Positions 5,129 to 9,349 of a DNA stretch of 9,349 bases are shown one piece after another. The stretch is from Treponema sp. Lineage in GTDB: Bacteria > Spirochaetota > Spirochaetia > Treponematales > Breznakiellaceae. Each line of letters begins with the position of its first letter. The stretch's first letter is position 1. The notes beneath the pieces were generated by a model that saw nothing but the letters and a program-made list of their open reading frames with translations, made no database searches and was not told the DNA's origin. The DNA is taken from the NCBI GenBank assembly GCA_031266635.1, contig JAISAN010000107.1, positions 1-9,349 on the forward strand, written 5' to 3'. The translations under genes and the position numbers were made by a program.

Positions 5129-8100
5129 TCACTTCCACCCCAGCAGCGCCAGCGGATTCCTCTCCGTAACCGCCTTCTCAATCTCCCCCGCAAGCCCCAC
5201 CGGCAAACCGCTGTAATACCCAAACGTCTTAAGCGACCGGATAAACGCCCGGTCCCATTGCCCCTGGGTAACCGCGTTCACCGCCTTAAACGCCTCATCC
5301 CCCACCGGGAACGGCTTAAATTGCGAAGTCCGCAGCCTCCCGTCCTTCAAAAGCCCCTCCACCGCGTAGGCCGCATAACCCCCGTATATGGGAATACTCT
5401 CAATAAATCCCGCGATAGCGTCAATCCCCCGGCGCTTCAGGTTCCACTTTTCCTCATCGTCATCCTCATCCAAAACCCCCACCAGCGCCGCCGTCAGCGC
5501 GTAAACCGCAACCGTCGTCAGCGCCGCCCCAATCCGCCCCTGCTTAAAGTTATTCGGCGCGTCCACAAAAAGATTTTGCATAATCACACTCTGGGGAACC
5601 TGGAACTGCAAAAACATCTGCATAAACGGATTTTCCCGGTTCCAGAAAATCGGCGCCAGATCAACCTGCCGGGCCGACGGCTGGGTATCCTGCACCACCT
5701 GATCCGCAAACCGCACCGCCGCCTCCTGCATCCCCGCCGCGTCCAGCCCCCCGGCCCGCTCCAGGGCCCCCAGCTTCTGCTTGTACGCCCCCCACCAGCC
5801 CGGCATCACGCACACACTGTCAATCCACTCCAGCGGCTTCATGCCGATTTTTTCAACCTTCGCCAGCGCGGCCTCGTACTTCCCCCCCTTCCCCATGATG
5901 GTCTCCATCTCCATCTGCCGGATAAACTCATTGGCCGGATCAATCACCCGGCTTGCCATATACGGCGACAACTCCCGGATCCTGTTCCGGGTTTCCTCCG
6001 AAAGACACTCCACCCCCGCCGCCAGGTACTCCCCCAGGCTCATAAACTGGAGAAACGGCGGCGGGCTCGTAACCGCCTGCTTGATCACGCTGGAAAGCCG
6101 GAACGCCAGCACCGCCGCCGGATAATGCCCCCGCATCAGCCGGGTCATCGTGTTCAGGTTCGTATAATCCCGCTGGGTCTGGGGGTTGGCAATCCTGCTG
6201 ATAAAATGGTCAATGTATTTCGTCCCCGCCGTCGAGAATTTCCGCTTGATATTGCCCATCAGTTCTTTGCTGTCCCGGTCTTGGAAAATCTGCCGCATAT
6301 CCCGGAGGTATCCCGTGTAGGCCATCAGATGCTCCTGCTTCGGCATCATCTCGTTCCAGGTCTTGTACAGCCCCACCCGTACCTCCGGCTGATCCCAGGG
6401 GGCAATATCCTGCCGGTTCTTGAAAAAGCCCTTTTCAATGTTATGGGCCACCCCGGCGGAGGCGAAAATCTCCGCGATAGTCTCCTGTTCCGCCGCGGGG
6501 GCGCTCTTCCGCCCCAGGGGGATATAATACGCCTCACTCCCCAAATCAAGGTTTAACTCCCGGGCCGCGAATTCCTTAAGCCGGTCGTAGTGGCCGTCGT
6601 AATCATCCCCGATAGCCTCCTCCACCGCCTCAAACTTCCGGTTCTCCGGCTTCGCCAGAAAAGCGTCAAGCTGCTTCATGGCGGCGTCATACCGCCTCAC
6701 CACTTCCCCCTCAAGCCGCAATACCTCGTCCAGCCTCCCGGCGTCGTTGGCCTCCCGCATGGCCTTCCGTTCACTGCCAAACGCGAAATTCCCGAATACC
6801 ACCGCGGCGTAAGCCCGGTCGTTCCGGGCCGCCCGGCGGTAGAACAGCATATCGTCCAGCGACACGTTCCGCCCGTCCTCCAGGGTAAAGGTATTACTCC
6901 ACAACTCCCGCAGTTTTATCCCCGCCGCGTCCAGCCGTTTCTGTACCGCCTCCCGGCGGGCCATCTCATACCGCGTCTGCTCGTCATAAGCCCGGTTATA
7001 CCCGCCCGTCACCACGTCGTACATCAGGCCGTCATTCCCGCCCTCAAACATACGGAACATCCGCCGGGGGTTAATCTGGGAGAACGCCCAGTTCCGCCAC
7101 TTCTCCCGCTTCTCCTCAGCCGCGTCAGTCTCCGCGCCCGGAAGCCGCTCAATATCCTTCGGCCCCAGCAGGGCCCCCACAATCTTCGCAAACCGGCCCT
7201 GGTAATCGCGGTTTATTTTATTCCGCGCGTCCCGCCGGGCCTTCAAATGTTCCCGCCCCTCCCGCCGGATGTCGCTCATAATCCCCGCCAGGGTCTCCAT
7301 GTCCGTCATCTGCCACTTGTCCAGCGGCAGGTTCTCCAGCTTGTGCAGAATGTCCGGGGGAATACGGCCCGCAAGGCTCTCGCGGATCCGCGCCGAATCC
7401 GCCTCGCTGAATTTCCGGGGCGGCTCCATAGCATCCAGCCCCAGATCCTTGAACAGCGTTTCGTTTTCCACCAGCAGCCGGTACAAGGTATGCCGCTGGG
7501 CCGTAGTCAGTTTCGCGTAGTCCCGGACCTTCCCCGTCTCCGTGTTTTCATAAATGATATGCTCTACCTGGCTATAGCTCCGGCCCCGCAAAGTCTTCTT
7601 CAGCTTCTCCCGGTAGCCGTTTTTGTCGGTCGTAAAGTCGGAAAAAAGTTCCCGCAGATTTTTCGCCTTCGGCCCGATAAACTTCGGCAGAACCTCCGGC
7701 AGATTGTCAAAAAAGGACTGCACCCATTCCAGCCAATGGGCCTGTTCAACATGGACCGTCGTATAGTCCGGCGGCCGCAGCACCGCCTTCGCCTCGTTCT
7801 TCCGGATCCGCCGCAGATCCCCCGCCGCCTGTAACGCGTTCTCCGTCCGGGCCAGCATCCGCCGCAGCGTCGTAAACTCCTTAAAGTTCGCCCTGTCCGC
7901 CAGCTTCACGCTTTCAAGAAACGATGCGTATTCCTTCCGCAGTTTCAGAAGCTGGTTCTGGGCGTCCCGTACCTTGCGCTGCTGCCTCCGGGACGCGGTA
8001 ATCCCCTCCGGCGTGGTATCCGCCGCCAGTTGGGCCGCGATCCGCTCCTGGGCCTCGATATTCAGTTCCACCCGCTCAATCATCCAGGCATAGTCCGACA

Positions 8101-9349
8101 GCCCCTCTTTCTTTTTTTCAATCTTCGCCCGGTCCGCTTTCTGCCGCTTTGCGAGCTCTTCCTCGTAATTATCAAGCTGGGGGTCGTCGGCTTTCAGCGT
8201 TTTGTCCTTAATCTTTTGGACAATCTCCTCATGGCCGATAGCCTGTTCTATCCGCCGCAGTTCCTCCGGCGATTTATCCGTCTCAAAGTCAAAATCCTCC
8301 CCCTCCGCCAGCCGCGACCGGGTCTCCGCGGGAAGCCAGGAATCGTCCCCGCTGATAACCGCCCAGGCTTGCATATAGGGAACCGGGTTATTCCGCACCA
8401 TCCCCCGGATAAACCGGGCCGTAGACGGGGCTACCGGCTTATTTTGAGCAAGCTGAATCCGGGCGTTCTCCCAGTTCTGGTGGCGGAAGGCGTTGTTAAA
8501 AGCCCGCATTTCCGCCTCGTGCCGCTGCTTATCCGCGTCGCTTTCCGCCGCATAATCCTTGTTGCTGTCCTGAAGCCCCTTACTTACCCGGACAATATCC
8601 ATCAGGCCCTCGTCGCTGTTTACCAGGTCCAGGAAGTCCTCCGCCGTTTTCTGCCCCGTTTCAGCGGCCTCCGCCGTGCCGTTTTGGGCCGCTTCCTGCC
8701 GCTTCAGCTTCTGCCCCTCCTCCCAGATAGTCGCGTAAAACGCCTCACGGGCGGCCCGTTCCCGTAAATCGTCCGGCTGCTTGTATGCCTCCAGCGCCTC
8801 ATAATACTCCTGAAACTCCTGGGGGGTGTCAAAAGTCATGGCCTGCCGCACCACCGCCGGGTCGTTCCGCTTAAATGCCGCCAGGTCTTCCTCGTCCTGG
8901 AAGAGGATGGTGGTATTTTCATTTTTGGTATTGCTTTCCCCAAGAAGGTGTGCTATATTTAATTTAGAAGCTCCCTCCGGCGGTCTGGTATCCATTCCAG
9001 CTTGTACGCCGTGGAGCTTTGAAGCTCCCTCCGATGCGCTGGTATCCATTCCAGTTATTGTGAACGCATCGTGGAGCTTCGATTTTTTTTCAACCTCATG
9101 AAGGTAGAAGTTCCCCTCGCCATCATTCCCGCGGTTTACAATTACCTCAACAACATATTCTGTATCGCCGATTTTCAGCGGCGCGTTAATAAAATAGGAA
9201 TCATAGCCCCGGCCTTTCCAGTCCCGGTTGACATCGGTAATTATCCCTTTTGTTATTATATCAGGAAGTGCCGCAAATACGTTTATCTTGACGGCCCCCA
9301 TGCCCTTTATTCGTGATGACCGTATCCCGGATTTTGAAAGGTTTATTTT
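5129..9349 (-). CDS. Giant polyvalent phage protein with C-terminal LPD38-like region, 5' end probably outside window
   Basis: The frame is open from the stop at 5129 to the right edge (1406 codons). The first ATG in the window, 9301, would give 1390 residues; its AAGGG is only one base away, and the frame continues upstream (KSGIRSSRIKGMGAVKINV), so the true start is probably beyond the window. Residues below count from ATG 9301. Residues 1-75 (ALPDIITKG, YDSYFINAPLKIGDTEYVV, FYLHEVEKK) look like an alpha/beta domain of the LPD3 or phage barnase/EndoU-like nuclease type found at the front of phage polyvalent proteins. Residues 74-114 are an in-frame repeat insertion. About 140-500 is highly charged helical and coiled-coil. 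About 1040-1390 resembles LPD38, with a hydrophobic segment at about 1258-1277 followed by an acidic DEDDDEE run. Such proteins are thought to travel in the virion and enter the host with phage DNA. No catalytic site can be named with confidence. Confidence 0.85.
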   Translation of the reverse strand, partial: KINLSKSGIRSSRIKGMGAVKINVFAALPDIITKGIITDVNRDWKGRGYDSYFINAPLKIGDTEYVVEVIVNRGNDGEGNFYLHEVEKKSKLHDAFTITGMDTSASEGASKLHGVQAGMDTRPPEGASKLNIAHLLGESNTKNENTTILFQDEEDLAAFKRNDPAVVRQAMTFDTPQEFQEYYEALEAYKQPDDLRERAAREAFYATIWEEGQKLKRQEAAQNGTAEAAETGQKTAEDFLDLVNSDEGLMDIVRVSKGLQDSNKDYAAESDADKQRHEAEMRAFNNAFRHQNWENARIQLAQNKPVAPSTARFIRGMVRNNPVPYMQAWAVISGDDSWLPAETRSRLAEGEDFDFETDKSPEELRRIEQAIGHEEIVQKIKDKTLKADDPQLDNYEEELAKRQKADRAKIEKKKEGLSDYAWMIERVELNIEAQERIAAQLAADTTPEGITASRRQQRKVRDAQNQLLKLRKEYASFLESVKLADRANFKEFTTLRRMLARTENALQAAGDLRRIRKNEAKAVLRPPDYTTVHVEQAHWLEWVQSFFDNLPEVLPKFIGPKAKNLRELFSDFTTDKNGYREKLKKTLRGRSYSQVEHIIYENTETGKVRDYAKLTTAQRHTLYRLLVENETLFKDLGLDAMEPPRKFSEADSARIRESLAGRIPPDILHKLENLPLDKWQMTDMETLAGIMSDIRREGREHLKARRDARNKINRDYQGRFAKIVGALLGPKDIERLPGAETDAAEEKREKWRNWAFSQINPRRMFRMFEGGNDGLMYDVVTGGYNRAYDEQTRYEMARREAVQKRLDAAGIKLRELWSNTFTLEDGRNVSLDDMLFYRRAARNDRAYAAVVFGNFAFGSERKAMREANDAGRLDEVLRLEGEVVRRYDAAMKQLDAFLAKPENRKFEAVEEAIGDDYDGHYDRLKEFAARELNLDLGSEAYYIPLGRKSAPAAEQETIAEIFASAGVAHNIEKGFFKNRQDIAPWDQPEVRVGLYKTWNEMMPKQEHLMAYTGYLRDMRQIFQDRDSKELMGNIKRKFSTAGTKYIDHFISRIANPQTQRDYTNLNTMTRLMRGHYPAAVLAFRLSSVIKQAVTSPPPFLQFMSLGEYLAAGVECLSEETRNRIRELSPYMASRVIDPANEFIRQMEMETIMGKGGKYEAALAKVEKIGMKPLEWIDSVCVMPGWWGAYKQKLGALERAGGLDAAGMQEAAVRFADQVVQDTQPSARQVDLAPIFWNRENPFMQMFLQFQVPQSVIMQNLFVDAPNNFKQGRIGAALTTVAVYALTAALVGVLDEDDDEEKWNLKRRGIDAIAGFIESIPIYGGYAAYAVEGLLKDGRLRTSQFKPFPVGDEAFKAVNAVTQGQWDRAFIRSLKTFGYYSGLPVGLAGEIEKAVTERNPLALLGWK
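8968..9019. repeat. In-frame palindromic element, unit A
   Basis: The 52-bp unit folds as AAGCTCC (8968-8974), CTC, CGGCG (8978-8982), apex, CGCCG (9007-9011), T, GGAGCTT (9013-9019). The apex contains CTGG TATCCATT CCAG (8985-9000), itself a small hairpin. Read on the coding strand, the element plus spacer adds GVQAGMDTRPPEGASKL-type sequence to the polyvalent protein without breaking the frame. It sits directly next to unit B. Confidence 0.8.
9022..9079. repeat. In-frame palindromic element, unit B
   Basis: The 58-bp unit shares unit A's outer arms (AAGCTCC 9022-9028, GGAGCTT 9073-9079), its CTC/T internal loop and its apex (9039-9054). Its middle stem is CGATGCG (9032-9038) against CGCATCG (9065-9071), where unit A has CGGCG against CGCCG. 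Both arms differ together, so pairing is kept. Two bases separate the units. It is six bases longer than A, so the reading frame is preserved. It encodes a second GMDT...EGASKLH copy. Confidence 0.8.

Noticed and set aside
5258..6556. 432-residue plus-strand open frame opposite the polyvalent gene
   Set aside because: It is a shadow of the minus-strand gene: rich in Pro, Arg, His and Leu, no recognisable domain, no promoter. The high-GC third positions of the real gene remove stops on the opposite strand.
6590..7834. 414-residue plus-strand open frame opposite the polyvalent gene
   Set aside because: Same composition artefact; the minus-strand frame is continuous and has recognisable phage features.

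Overview
This window looks like part of a prophage or related integrated element. Two large minus-strand phage genes flank a central cassette of small accessory genes that read in both directions. The left edge (1-1754, minus) is the 5' part of a collagen-like tail-fibre or adhesin gene. The right 45% (5129-9349, minus) is a giant 'polyvalent' phage protein of the type that ends in an LPD38-like region. Both run off the window: the fibre gene at its 3' end, the polyvalent gene apparently at its 5' end. The flanking genes are GC-rich with C/G-ending codons; the central genes at 3235-3612 and 3749-5118 are clearly more AT-rich, which suggests a mosaic of separately acquired pieces. The host cannot be fixed from sequence alone. 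The style of the small repressor (MNFYDRV..., LGISLDSYY..., VEYLVTG) and of the ImmA-like protein resembles proteins I associate with spirochaetes such as Treponema, but this is a low-to-moderate confidence impression.

Layout from left to right: (1) 1-1754 minus, tail fibre with an Mtd-N-like head, Gly-X-Y tracts and inserted beta modules, including three 90-bp tandem repeats. (2) 1755-2002, a divergent intergenic region with phased T-tracts and a sigma70-like promoter. (3) 2003-2581 and 2523-2816 plus, an overlapping pair: a Panacea/DUF4065 antitoxin and a small RelE/ParE-like toxin candidate. (4) 2822-3106 minus, a small XRE-type repressor. (5) 3107-3234, a control region with three related palindromes whose centres are exactly 31 bp apart. 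(6) 3235-3612 plus, a small two-helix membrane protein divergent from the repressor, where a cro-like gene would be expected. (7) 3749-4000 and 4000-4407 plus, a coupled pair of an acidic small protein and an ImmA/IrrE-like zinc peptidase that stops five residues after its HELGH motif. (8) 4411-4662 minus, a small membrane-anchored coiled-coil protein with a 21-residue internal repeat. (9) 4696-5118 plus, a coiled-coil plus zinc-ribbon protein. (10) 5129-9349 minus, the polyvalent protein, whose N-terminal part carries two tandem in-frame palindromic elements with compensating stem differences.

Inferred working: the repressor binds the 31-bp-spaced operators and controls itself and the divergent membrane gene. 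The antitoxin-toxin pair and the small membrane proteins look like lysogeny, maintenance or exclusion cargo placed between structural genes. The polyvalent protein and fibre would serve the virion (injected effector/structural protein and host attachment). The strongest unusual signals are the in-frame palindromic elements at 8968-9079 and the three-operator array at 3134-3209.
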